From: JAHEFU01 sp020440645
GTDB taxonomy: Bacteria > 4484-113 > JAFGCY01
NCBI GenBank assembly: GCA_020440645.1
Contig: JAGRNR010000038.1
Span: forward strand, 1-36,359
Length of the DNA: 36,359 nt
Direction: 5' to 3'
Shown in pieces: positions 1-6,725 of this stretch. Numbering within the stretch: position 1 is the stretch's first letter; every line of letters starts with the position of its first letter. A program made the translations under genes and the position numbers. The notes beneath the pieces were generated by a model, which saw nothing but the letters and a program-made list of their open reading frames with translations, was not told the DNA's origin and did no database searches.

Positions 1-688
1 GCACCAGCAGAATCAAAATGGATGTCCATCCAGTTTCCGCAATCACGGGTCCGCGTAAACCACGCTCAGGTACAGACCGGCATGAGCCAAACAGGCTCTT
101 CAGCTGGTCCCGCACATTGCCGGTCTTGCTGTTGACCTGCAGGCCGGTCTTCCTGCTGAGGGCATCGCTCAGCCTGCCGTTTCCTAACGCATCTGCCAGG
201 AATTCCTCGGCCAGCCCGCTGCCATCCAGGTTGCGGATGCGGTACAGGTGGAATTCCTCCTGCTTCTTCTGCCGTTGTTCCTCCAGCTGCCTGCCGGTAT
301 GGAAGCTGCGGTCCAGGAACACCGAGATGAAGGTCCATGGCAACAAGGTCGCGCTCCAGATGGCAACGGCAAGGGACATAATGGTCGGTTCAAAGTTCCC
401 GCTCGGGATGCCAAGCAACTCCAGGCTGCCCGGTGAAAACGCGGGGATTGTCAGCAATGCCAGCAGCACAATCAGCAGGACGAGCTGCCAGGCAACACGT
501 GAGCCATTGCGTTTGTTGTCTTCACGCAGTTCGGCGAGTGCGGTCCGGACCTCCCTGATCCTTTCCGTCATGGAGGGTTTGCTGCCGCTTACACTGCCGG
601 AGCTGTTCAAGGCAATGCCGTCAGTCAGCGCATCCCTGCCCAGCCTGGCCTGGCTGTCCGATCCCCCGGCTTGTCCCTGCTTCTCCAT
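1..688 (-). CDS. Membrane protein of unknown function, 3' end beyond window
   Basis: The minus strand is open without a stop from an ATG at 688-686 to the window edge, giving 229 codons of a protein that continues leftwards. The N-terminal 60 residues are polar and charged. Two hydrophobic segments follow, at about residues 63-82 (WQLVLLIVLLALL) and 103-126 (SLAVAIWSATLLPWTF). Next comes a basic, charged stretch rich in Gln, Lys and Arg, and a further hydrophobic run begins at the very edge (WTSILILLV). I do not recognise a family. The start is uncertain: no strong Shine-Dalgarno precedes 688, although GGAAGCGGGAG lies about 18 nt upstream, and an in-frame ATG at 571 is an alternative. It is divergent from the selenoprotein gene at 787. 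A 228-codon plus-strand ORF over the same bases is low-complexity Ser/Arg/Pro-rich and is the shadow. Confidence 0.65.
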   Translation of the reverse strand, partial: MEKQGQAGGSDSQARLGRDALTDGIALNSSGSVSGSKPSMTERIREVRTALAELREDNKRNGSRVAWQLVLLIVLLALLTIPAFSPGSLELLGIPSGNFEPTIMSLAVAIWSATLLPWTFISVFLDRSFHTGRQLEEQRQKKQEEFHLYRIRNLDGSGLAEEFLADALGNGRLSDALSRKTGLQVNSKTGNVRDQLKSLFGSCRSVPERGLRGPVIAETGWTSILILLV

Positions 689-786
689 AAGTACTGCTGT
701 CTGACTCCCGCTTCCATTGTATGCCAGCGCATCCGTCCACCAGCGAGCGCCCGCTACAATTTCCGCAGCACGAGCAGGAGTAAGCC

Positions 787-1329
787 ATGGCGCGCATCAA
801 GGGACCGGACATCGACAAGCTGGACACTCGCCTGAAGAAGATATTCGAGGCGCAGGCCGGGCAGTACGGCCAGCCGCTCACGGGCCAGTTCATCGCCGCA
901 CACAGCCCGGAGATCTTCAACGGGATGCGTGGCATGTTCGGCGCGCTGCACAAGAGCGGCCTCTTGGAGCCCGCGCTGCGCAACCTGCTGAACAGGCATG
1001 TCGCGCTGATCAATCACTGCCCTTATTGAGCCGACCTGAATGCTGCAGGTGGCAGCAAAAACGGCCTCAGTTACGCACAGCTCACGCAACTTGACAACTG
1101 GCGTGGCAACGCGACTTACACCTTCCGCCAGCAACTCGCGCTCGAATACGCCGAAGCAATCACCTACTCCGACCAGGATGTCTCTGACGAACTGTTTTCG
1201 CGCATCTGCGGGGAGTTCAGCGTGCCGGAGATCGTGGAACTGACAATGACCATCGCCTGGGAGAATGCGAGCGCCAAGTTCAACCATGCCTTCCTGATCG
1301 AGTCACTGGAGACGTGGAAACCTGAGTAG
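787..1329 (+). CDS. CMD/AhpD-like selenoprotein (carboxymuconolactone decarboxylase family), Sec at in-frame TGA 1027
   Basis: Conventional reading stops at TGA 1027-1029 after 80 residues ending INHCPY. The same frame then continues for 99 more sense codons to TAG 1327-1329, giving 180 residues with U at position 81. The region after TGA is clearly the rest of a CMD/AhpD domain: ADLNAAGG, then a C-terminal helix pair with DELFSRICGEFSVPEIVEL and AWENASAKFNHAF, the usual end of the family. The TGA therefore falls exactly where the CxxC redox pair has its second Cys (CPYC becomes CPY-U). CMD/AhpD proteins use this pair for peroxide reduction or related thiol chemistry. A bSECIS-like hairpin follows the TGA. 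The start ATG has AGGAG 6 nt upstream. Other genes here stop at TGA (dnaB, for example), so TGA is not generally reassigned. A nonsense mutation or sequence error is the alternative. Confidence 0.85.
1027..1069 (+). promoter_or_regulatory. Putative bacterial SECIS element
   Basis: The upper stem is GCTGC (1042-1046) with GCAGC (1052-1056) and loop AGGTG (1047-1051). The loop begins 17 nt after the TGA and has G at its second position, which fits the bacterial SECIS description (apical loop about 16-37 nt downstream, G in the first two loop positions). A lower stem can pair TGA (1027-1029) with TCA (1067-1069) and GCCG (1030-1033) with CGGC (1062-1065), with C1066 bulged, so that the recoded codon sits at the base as in E. 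coli fdhF. Pairing was done by eye. Confidence 0.75.
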
Positions 1330-1333
1330 GGTG

Positions 1334-1360
1334 TAGGAGCTGGTGTGTAGGGGGTAGCGG
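1334..1360 (+). repeat. 27-nt dispersed repeat, copy A
   Basis: Starts TAGGAGCTGG and ends GTAGGGGGTAGCGG. Closely related copies lie at 5061-5087 (plus) and 5141-5168 (minus). It sits between the selenoprotein stop and the RAYT left end. Confidence 0.6.
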
Positions 1361-1370
1361 AGGTCAGGCC

Positions 1371-1402
1371 CGGAGGCGCGCAACTTGTTTGCGCGCAATC
1401 TT
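1371..1402 (+). repeat. RAYT left-end REP hairpin
   Basis: GGAG 1372-1375, arms 1376-1383 and 1389-1396 (8 bp, perfect), loop 1384-1388. Identical in inverse to 2065-2096. Confidence 0.8.
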
Positions 1403-2025
1403 CATTCCGCATCGAACCAATCTTCTGGCAACCCCAATCTGGCAGCTGTCGCTATTGGGTTAAAAGTGTGACAACTGCTGAACTGCCAATCCCGCGGACA
1501 GCCCACCAGTCCGGCCTTCACCGGATTCCTGTGTATGTAGGTAACCGTTTTAAGCAGATGCTCCGGACTCCGTATCATTCTGTCAAAGTAACCACGCTGC
1601 CAGATTGCTTCGCTTGTCTGTCGGAGTCTGCGGATATTGCGGGTTGATCCGGCCTTTATCTGCTTGACAATGCTTCCTAGTCGATTGTCCTTCTTCTGCG
1701 TCAGGAGTAAATGGACATGGTTGGGCATGATTACCCATGCGAGTGTTTCGTGGGAGTATCCGTCGTTTAGCAGAATTGATCGAAGAACTATATTGGCAAT
1801 AGAAGGACTTCCAAGCATGCAGGTCCCTTTTCCCTGATCCAGGATCCGGTCGTTCAGGATGGATTCCTCGCTGCTTCGCATTCCAATACCCAGAGAATTC
1901 CTTTTCATTTGAAATCTAGGTGCGGCATCAGCAAGAACGAACGTAACGAATTGGATCGCATCCGCTGTATCAAGGTGCGGTAGATTGCCATGCTTGTAGA
2001 ATCCCAGATTCCCTCTCTGGATCAT
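1402..2025 (-). CDS. REP-associated tyrosine transposase (Y1/HUH family)
   Basis: 207 residues. The HUH metal-binding motif is MPNHVHLLL at about residues 100-108, preceded by the hydrophobic strand ETLAWVI. The C-terminal part has the family's IHRNPVKAGLV and WQFSS segments, and a Tyr in the WQRGYFDR stretch is in the usual place for the catalytic tyrosine of Y1 transposases. RAYTs bind REP hairpins as single strands and cut near the foot. Length and motif order are normal, and no frameshift or stop is present, so the gene is probably functional. It starts MIQRGNLGFYKHG; the N-terminal strand IQFVTFVLADA matches the family. No Shine-Dalgarno is obvious. Confidence 0.9.
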   Translation of the reverse strand: MIQRGNLGFYKHGNLPHLDTADAIQFVTFVLADAAPRFQMKRNSLGIGMRSSEESILNDRILDQGKGTCMLGSPSIANIVLRSILLNDGYSHETLAWVIMPNHVHLLLTQKKDNRLGSIVKQIKAGSTRNIRRLRQTSEAIWQRGYFDRMIRSPEHLLKTVTYIHRNPVKAGLVGCPRDWQFSSCHTFNPIATAARLGLPEDWFDAE

Positions 2026-2064
2026 GGCAAAATAATACCTGTTAAGTCATTTCATGTCAATCCA

Positions 2065-2096
2065 AAGATTGCGCGCAAACAAGTTGCGCGCCTCCG
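2065..2096 (-). repeat. RAYT right-end REP hairpin
   Basis: Exact reverse complement of 1371-1402. On the minus strand it reads GGAG then the 8-bp hairpin, so the two ends point towards each other. Confidence 0.8.
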
Positions 2097-2120
2097 ATAC
2101 TACAAACCAGATCCCATGTC

Positions 2121-2993
2121 CTAAAGCCCCAGCAGTTCACCCGCCGCGCGCAGGTCCTGTACCGCTATCAGGTTGCCATCCATTTCACTGAGCCGCACCG
2201 CATCGTCAACCGTGGCCACCCCGGTCAGCACGAGGATGCCGGGCAGGCCATGCTGGCTGGCCATGGCCATGTCCGTTTCCAGCCGGTCGCCGATGATCAG
2301 CATCCTCTCGCGCTGCACGCCGGTGGCGGCCTCGATCTCATCCAGCAGGTGCACGCTCGGCTTGCCGAGGATTTCCGGCTGCTTGCCGGTCAGGCGTGCC
2401 AGCATGTCGGCGATCCCGCCGCTGTCCGGCAGCCAGGTGCCGGCCTCCGTCGGGAAGCCGTAGTCCGCGTTGCAGCAGTAGAACCTCGCGCCGGCCGACA
2501 ACGCCGCGCTGGCAACTCCAATCTTGCGGTAGCTGCCCAGCCGGTCGATGCCGACCAGCAGCGCGTCAAACGGGTCGGCCTTCAGCGCATCCACGATCTG
2601 TACATGGATGTGGTTGTCAGCCAGCCCGAGCGAATCCAGCCAGTTGTCAATGCTGACCGCGCCCGGAATGCGCTCCTCTATGTAACCGGCGATCTCCGCT
2701 GACATGTGCAGCAGGATGCGCTCGGAGCCATGCTGATGCTCGAGGTAGGCCGCGCTCACGAGGCCCGCACTGAACAGCTCATGCGGCTTGAGGTCGTAGC
2801 CCATCCGCTCGCAGCGCGAGAGGTAGTGCTCATGCAGGTAGACGGAGTTGTTGCTGATCAGCGCACGCTGGATCCCGCTGCGTGACAGCGAATGCAGGAA
2901 CTCGCGCGCCCCGTCAATGCTGTGCTCACCGGTCCACAGCACTCCGTCCGCGTCCAGCAGCACCAGTTCCGGCTTGAATCCGGGCCAGCTCAT
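2121..2993 (-). CDS. HAD-IIA family phosphatase (NagD/phosphoglycolate phosphatase-like)
   Basis: 290 residues, normal for the family. Motif I is LLDADGVLW with nucleophile D14 and general acid D16. Motif II is the ISNNS segment at about residues 46-50. The substrate cap (C2 type) lies between motifs II and III. Motif III/IV are GKPS (Lys) and IIGDRLETDMAMA (Asp pair) in the C-terminal third. Such enzymes dephosphorylate small cytosolic phosphomonoesters such as phosphoglycolate or nucleotides; the substrate cannot be set from sequence. The start ATG lacks a Shine-Dalgarno, and its upstream region on the minus strand begins directly with the palindrome cluster at 3006. Confidence 0.88.
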   Translation of the reverse strand: MSWPGFKPELVLLDADGVLWTGEHSIDGAREFLHSLSRSGIQRALISNNSVYLHEHYLSRCERMGYDLKPHELFSAGLVSAAYLEHQHGSERILLHMSAEIAGYIEERIPGAVSIDNWLDSLGLADNHIHVQIVDALKADPFDALLVGIDRLGSYRKIGVASAALSAGARFYCCNADYGFPTEAGTWLPDSGGIADMLARLTGKQPEILGKPSVHLLDEIEAATGVQRERMLIIGDRLETDMAMASQHGLPGILVLTGVATVDDAVRLSEMDGNLIAVQDLRAAGELLGL

Positions 2994-3005
2994 GATTTGT
3001 GGGAG

Positions 3006-3231
3006 GCCAGTCCCATGGACTGGCAGGCACTCAAGCCCATGGCTTGAGTATCTTGTATTACTTCAAATCCTTCGTTGATGCATGGAATCAGCATTGCCAT
3101 TTTTAGTATCCCTATCAGTATTGCCAAGCCCGGCCAGTCAGCTGGACCATGAGTCCTGAATGCCAAAAGGCCGCAGGCCTGCGCTCCTGTCATTCCATGG
3201 GAATGACCACCTGCCAGACCATGGGTCTGGC
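3006..3231. repeat. Cluster of arm-variable 8-bp palindromes with CAT loops
   Basis: Four perfect hairpins have 8-bp arms and a 3-nt loop: 3006-3024 (arm GCCAGTCC, loop CAT), 3030-3048 (CTCAAGCC, CAT), 3189-3207 (GTCATTCC, loop ATG, so CAT on minus) and 3213-3231 (GCCAGACC, ATG). All arms end CC at the loop, so the centre is always CC-CAT-GG or its complement while the outer six bases differ and remain complementary. Degenerate members are 3144-3156 and 3168-3180 (AGGCC-GCA-GGCCT). GGAG precedes 3006 on the plus strand and 3231 on the minus strand. The whole HAD/aspS gap is made of these units. Confidence 0.85.
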
Positions 3232-3234
3232 CTC

Positions 3235-5010
3235 CTACTTCAGCGGCTGCAGGCGCAGCTCCCACCACTGCTCCTGTTCGATGGTGGCCGGTGCGCCCGT
3301 CAGCGGGCACTGTGCGCTGGCGGTCTTCGGGAAGGCGATCACCTCGCGGATGTTGTCAACCTGCAGCAGGCTCATCACCAGGCGGTCAATGCCCTGGCCG
3401 TAGCCACGGTGCGGCGGTGCGCCGTAGCGGTAGGCCTCGAGGAACCAGCCGAAGCGGTGCTCGATCTGCTCATCGCTCAGGCCCATGTTGCGCAGGATGC
3501 GCATCTGCAGCGCCGGGTCGAACACCCGCAGGCTGCCGGATGCCATCTCCACGCCGTTCAATACCATGTCGTAGTTGTCAGCACGGATCGACAGCAGCTC
3601 GTCAATGTCCGTGCTGTCCAGCTTGTGCATGTCGGCCGCCAGCGGGTTGGTGAAGGCGTGGTGCGCGGCCGTCACTCCTCCGGTCTCGTCATTGATCTCA
3701 TACAGCGGGAAGTCCACCACCCACATCGGCGCCCATTTCGACCTGTCAATCAGGCCCTGGGCATCGCCAAGGCGCAGGCGCAGCTCGCCGAGCACCTTGA
3801 GGTTCTTCGCCTTCGGTCCGAGCACCATGCACCATGTGCCGGCGTTCGTGCCCTCTGCTTCACTCGCGAGACTGGCAAAGGCCGCGATGTCCGGCGCGAA
3901 CTTCGCCACGCTGCCCTTCGGCTCATCGCCTCCGGTCTCGACCGTCATCAGGCCGTTGGCACCGAGCTTCTTCGCCACGTCCGTCCAGTTGTCAAGTTCC
4001 TTGCGGCTCAGGCTCAGGCCAGGGATGAAAACCCCGTGCACCACGCCGCCTTCCTCGAGGCCGGCCGTCACGAATGCCGCCTCCGTGCCCTGCCACAGCG
4101 CGGTCACATCGCGGATCTCGCTGCCGAAGCGCGCATCCGGCTTGTCGGAACCCCAGCGCTCGATCGCCTCGTTGTAGGGCACGCGCGGGAAGGGCACCGG
4201 CAGCTCCTCACCGATGCACTCCGCCCAGATGCGCTTCATGTAGCCCTCGCCCATCGTGAACAGCTCCTCCCGCGTGGTGAAGCTCATCTCAAGGTCGAGC
4301 TGCGTATGCTCAGGCTGGCGGTTACCGCGCAGGTCCTCGTCACGCAGGCACTTGGCAATCTGGAAGTAGCGGTCCATCCCTGAGCACATCAGCACCTGCT
4401 TGAACAGCTGCGGGCTCTGGGGCAGCGCGTAGAACTGGCCGGGATGCACGCGGCTGGGCACGACGTAGTCACGTGCACCCTCCGGCGTGGTGTTGGCCAA
4501 GAGCGGGGTCTCGATCTCGAGGAAGCCCAGCTCGCTTAAGTAGTCACGGATGATGCGCACGACCTGGTGGCGGATGGTGATGTTGCGCACCATCGTGCGC
4601 CGGCGCAGGTCGACGTAGCGGTGCTTGAGGCGCAGTTCCTCCGAGGCCTTGACCTCCTCCTCGATCACGAAGGGGGTGGTCTCGGCACGGCTGAGGATCT
4701 CGGCGGACTGCACGATGAACTCGCGGTCGCCGCCCGGGCCCTCGCGCTGCTCCTTCTCAGGGCGGGCACGCGTCACCCCGGTGAAGGCCACCACGAACTC
4801 GCCGCGGCATTCTGAGGCCACGGCATGAGACTCGGGGCTCTCCTCCGGGTCCAGTGTGCACTGCAGTTCGCCCCAGCGGTCTCGCAGGGTGATGAAGATC
4901 AGCTGTCCGAGGTCGCGGCGGCGGGCCACCCAGCCCATCAGGGTTGCTTCGGTGCCGATCGGCGCCGCGATGATTTCTTCGATGTTATGTGTGCGCGTGA
5001 GTTCAGCCAT
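3235..5010 (-). CDS. aspS: Aspartyl-tRNA synthetase, bacterial type
   Basis: 591 residues from the ATG at 5010, the usual bacterial length. The N-terminal OB-fold anticodon domain contains GWVARRRDLGQLIF and LRDRWGELQC. Class II motifs follow: FLEIETPLLANTTPEGARD (motif 1 and flipping loop), RYFQIAKCLRDEDLR and RQPEHTQLD (motif 2; His where most have Phe), and GYGQGIDRLVM near residue 530 (motif 3). The bacterial GAD insertion domain lies between motifs 2 and 3. The RDLG sequence resembles the E. coli discriminating enzyme, a weak hint. The open frame extends 32 codons upstream to 5106, but family alignment places the start at MAELTRTHN. There is no Shine-Dalgarno; a TACAAT box 9 nt upstream suggests a leaderless message. 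Confidence 0.96.
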   Translation of the reverse strand: MAELTRTHNIEEIIAAPIGTEATLMGWVARRRDLGQLIFITLRDRWGELQCTLDPEESPESHAVASECRGEFVVAFTGVTRARPEKEQREGPGGDREFIVQSAEILSRAETTPFVIEEEVKASEELRLKHRYVDLRRRTMVRNITIRHQVVRIIRDYLSELGFLEIETPLLANTTPEGARDYVVPSRVHPGQFYALPQSPQLFKQVLMCSGMDRYFQIAKCLRDEDLRGNRQPEHTQLDLEMSFTTREELFTMGEGYMKRIWAECIGEELPVPFPRVPYNEAIERWGSDKPDARFGSEIRDVTALWQGTEAAFVTAGLEEGGVVHGVFIPGLSLSRKELDNWTDVAKKLGANGLMTVETGGDEPKGSVAKFAPDIAAFASLASEAEGTNAGTWCMVLGPKAKNLKVLGELRLRLGDAQGLIDRSKWAPMWVVDFPLYEINDETGGVTAAHHAFTNPLAADMHKLDSTDIDELLSIRADNYDMVLNGVEMASGSLRVFDPALQMRILRNMGLSDEQIEHRFGWFLEAYRYGAPPHRGYGQGIDRLVMSLLQVDNIREVIAFPKTASAQCPLTGAPATIEQEQWWELRLQPLK

Positions 5011-5019
5011 AGCGCAGGA

Positions 5020-5025
5020 ATTGTA
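5020..5025 (-). promoter_or_regulatory. Putative -10 box of aspS
   Basis: TACAAT on the minus strand, 9 nt before the aspS ATG. Transcription would begin 2-3 nt before the start codon. No clear -35 was found. Confidence 0.4.
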
Positions 5026-5033
5026 TCGCGCCG

Positions 5034-5050
5034 CGAGGCCTGTGGCCTCG
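5034..5050. repeat. Palindrome CGAGGCC-TGT-GGCCTCG
   Basis: Perfect 7-bp arms, 3-nt loop, with the CC-NNN-GG centre of the 3006 cluster. It lies upstream of aspS. Confidence 0.7.
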
Positions 5051-5060
5051 TAAGAGGACA

Positions 5061-5168
5061 TAGGATCTGGGTTGTAGGGGGTAGCAGATTGCGATGCCAC
5101 AGGCATCGCCAGCGAAACTGGTCACGCAAAGCGAGACGCCACCCCTACTCCCTACGCCCGAGCTCCTA
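5061..5168. repeat. Two inverted copies (B, C) of the 27-nt repeat around an 8-bp palindrome
   Basis: Copy B is 5061-5087 (plus, TAGGATCTGGGTTGTAGG...). Copy C is 5141-5168 read on minus (TAGGAGCTCGGGCGTAGG...), whose first TAG is the stop codon of the BI-1 gene. Between them lies a perfect palindrome: arm GCGATGCC (5091-5098), loop ACA, arm GGCATCGC (5102-5109). Confidence 0.65.
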
Positions 5169-5897
5169 GTTCCTGTTCAGCTTGCTCAGCAGGCGCAGCA
5201 CTTCGATGTACAGCCAGACCAGCGTGACAACGAGGCCCATCGCGCCGTACCACTCGAAGTAGCCAGGCAGGCCATAGCTTTCACCGCGCTCGATGAAGTC
5301 GAAGTCCAGCAGCAGATTGAAGGCCGCGATGCCGATCACCACGATACTGAACAGGATGCCGATTGGGCCGCCGTCGTGGATATAGGGCACCATGATGCCA
5401 AAGAAGCTCAGCACGAAGGTCAGCAGGTAGACCGCCATGATTCCGAAGGTGGCGATGATCACCATGCTGCGCAGCTTGTCGGTCACCTGGATGATGCGGC
5501 CGGTGTACAGGCCAAGCATCACCATCAGGATCGCGATCGTGATCACCACGGCCTGCGGCACCATCTGCTGGTAGGCGCCGGGCACCATCGTGGCCATCAC
5601 CAGGCTGAATGCGCCGACGAACACGCCTTCCACCAGCGCGTAGATCGGGGCCAGGATCGGGGAGGCCTGCGGCTGGAAGTAGGACCAGAACACCATGATC
5701 ACGCCGGCGATCATCGAGCCGATCAAGAGCGGGAAGCCGATGGCCGGGTTGGCCGCCACGGCGCTCCAGGACCAGACGGCGGTGAACAACAGCAGGAGCA
5801 GCAGCAGGCCGGTCTTGAGCACCGTGCCCTGTACGGACATGCGCCCGGAACCGCTCAGTTCCTGTACACGATCTTCGTTGAACATCGGATTCGCCAT
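5166..5897 (-). CDS. Bax inhibitor-1/YccA family membrane protein
   Basis: 243 residues with seven hydrophobic segments, beginning at about residues 28-50 (TGLLLLLLLFTAVW) and ending near the C-terminus (GLVVTLVWLYIEVLRLL). Family features include ALVEGVFVGAFSLVM in the third segment region and the conserved acidic DFDFIERG before the last helix, where the TMBIM pH-sensing Asp residues sit. The charged N-terminus (MANPMFNEDRVQEL) is typical of the bacterial BI-1 subfamily. It is likely a cytoplasmic-membrane ion-leak channel-like protein; its physiological role in bacteria is poorly known. The start is supported by GAGGT about 6 nt upstream. It is separated from aspS by the repeat-filled gap at 5034-5168. 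Confidence 0.9.
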   Translation of the reverse strand: MANPMFNEDRVQELSGSGRMSVQGTVLKTGLLLLLLLFTAVWSWSAVAANPAIGFPLLIGSMIAGVIMVFWSYFQPQASPILAPIYALVEGVFVGAFSLVMATMVPGAYQQMVPQAVVITIAILMVMLGLYTGRIIQVTDKLRSMVIIATFGIMAVYLLTFVLSFFGIMVPYIHDGGPIGILFSIVVIGIAAFNLLLDFDFIERGESYGLPGYFEWYGAMGLVVTLVWLYIEVLRLLSKLNRN

Positions 5898-5977
5898 TGC
5901 TTACCTCACTGCCATTTATGACTGTTCCACAGGCCCTCTGTTCAGGCCCGATACTCAGTATATATGCATGGCGTGTC

Positions 5978-5983
5978 TATAAT
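5978..5983 (+). promoter_or_regulatory. Consensus -10 box
   Basis: TATAAT 7 nt before the GTG at 5991. If used, the upstream ATGs at 5964 and 5982 cannot be starts. The -35 region is poor. Confidence 0.45.
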
Positions 5984-5990
5984 GTTTCCC

Positions 5991-6725
5991 GTGAGGAAGG
6001 CAATCACAGTTCTGCTGGCACTGGCCCTGCTTGTGGCCACGCGCCTGCCAGCGCAGGCGGGCATCCTCGATGAGGTGCAGCTGGAGTTCATCAGCGGTGA
6101 TGTGACAGGTGACCAGCGCGGCCAGGGCACGGCCACGGTCAGCGCGCGGATCACGAACATCGGCGACCGCAATCTCAACGGCGTGCGCATCGCGGCCTTC
6201 TACTCCCCCTACGACACCTTCCCGGATGAGTTCGCTGAATGGAAGCTGCATGAGTTCCTGCTGGAGCCACCGCTAAAGCCCGGCAAGAGCGTGGTGCTGG
6301 AATTCCAGGATGACAAGGCCTTCGAGTACATCCAGCTTGAGCTGCGCCGGGCCAACTTCGACCTGCGTATCGTCGTGAACGGCAAGCAGCTGGACAGCGA
6401 GGGCCTGGTGCGCATCGAGGATGGCGCGGCCTACATGCAGAGCCGCGACCTCGTCGGCATCATCGGTGGCGACCTGAAATATGACGCAGAGGCGGACCGC
6501 GTGGAGCTGAAGCGCGGGGAGCGCGTGCTGCTCTACAAGGAGGGCCGCCGCAGCATCGACGTCAACGAGGAACGCCGCGCGCTGAGCCACCCGGTGATCA
6601 CGATCGAGGGGCGCACCTGGGTGCCGATCGAAAGCATCTGCAGGGAACTGGAGATCGAATGCGAGATCGACCACAGCCTCAATGTGCTGACCCTGACCTT
6701 TGAGCCGTTGCCCGAGGAGAACTGA
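5991..6725 (+). CDS. Secreted protein with copper-amine-oxidase N-terminal-like domain
   Basis: 244 residues from the GTG at 5991; in-frame ATGs at 5964 and 5982 are alternatives. From GTG the protein begins with a clean Sec signal peptide (basic MRKA, hydrophobic TVLLALALLVA, cleavage near PAQAG). Residues to about 140 are a predicted beta-sandwich (GTATVSARITNIGDRNLNG), probably an adhesion- or scaffold-like domain. The last 90 residues carry the pattern of the Cu_amine_oxidN1 'stalk' domain: IGGDLKYDAEADRVEL, then ITIEGRTWVPIESICREL and a final strand LTLTF. In other bacteria such domains occur in envelope proteins and do not imply amine oxidase activity. The stop abuts the stop of the convergent next gene. 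Function unknown. Confidence 0.8.
   Translation: MRKAITVLLALALLVATRLPAQAGILDEVQLEFISGDVTGDQRGQGTATVSARITNIGDRNLNGVRIAAFYSPYDTFPDEFAEWKLHEFLLEPPLKPGKSVVLEFQDDKAFEYIQLELRRANFDLRIVVNGKQLDSEGLVRIEDGAAYMQSRDLVGIIGGDLKYDAEADRVELKRGERVLLYKEGRRSIDVNEERRALSHPVITIEGRTWVPIESICRELEIECEIDHSLNVLTLTFEPLPEEN

Larger units (their letters stand above)
1371..2096. mobile_element. RAYT element: transposase gene bounded by a 32-bp perfect inverted repeat
   Basis: Bases 1371-1402 and 2065-2096 are exact reverse complements over 32 bp, and the RAYT CDS lies between them, its stop codon overlapping the left repeat. Each end reads GGAG + arm GCGCGCAA + loop CTTGT + arm TTGCGCGC. This is a hairpin with the GGAG-type foot known from REP sequences processed by RAYTs. 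Flanking bases (1370 and 2097) do not continue the repeat, and I see no target-site duplication, as expected for HUH single-strand transposition. Confidence 0.8.

Noticed and set aside
18..704. 228-codon plus-strand ORF at the left edge
   Set aside because: Ser/Arg/Pro-rich with no domain; the minus strand over the same bases gives a membrane protein with clear hydrophobic helices that continues past the edge.
787..1029. Reading the CMD gene as an 80-residue truncated pseudogene
   Set aside because: The frame continues with conserved family sequence, the TGA is exactly at the redox Cys position, and a SECIS-like hairpin follows.
3006..3231. Possible CRISPR array
   Set aside because: No constant repeat with regular spacers; each unit is a different palindrome, and no cas genes are near.
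2990..3310. 106-codon minus-strand ORF across the palindrome cluster
   Set aside because: Its repeated HG/GL/SMGL words are translations of the palindromes; no start context.
3160..4383. 407-codon plus-strand ORF
   Set aside because: Antisense to aspS, whose class II motifs are unambiguous; His/Ala/Val/Arg-rich shadow.
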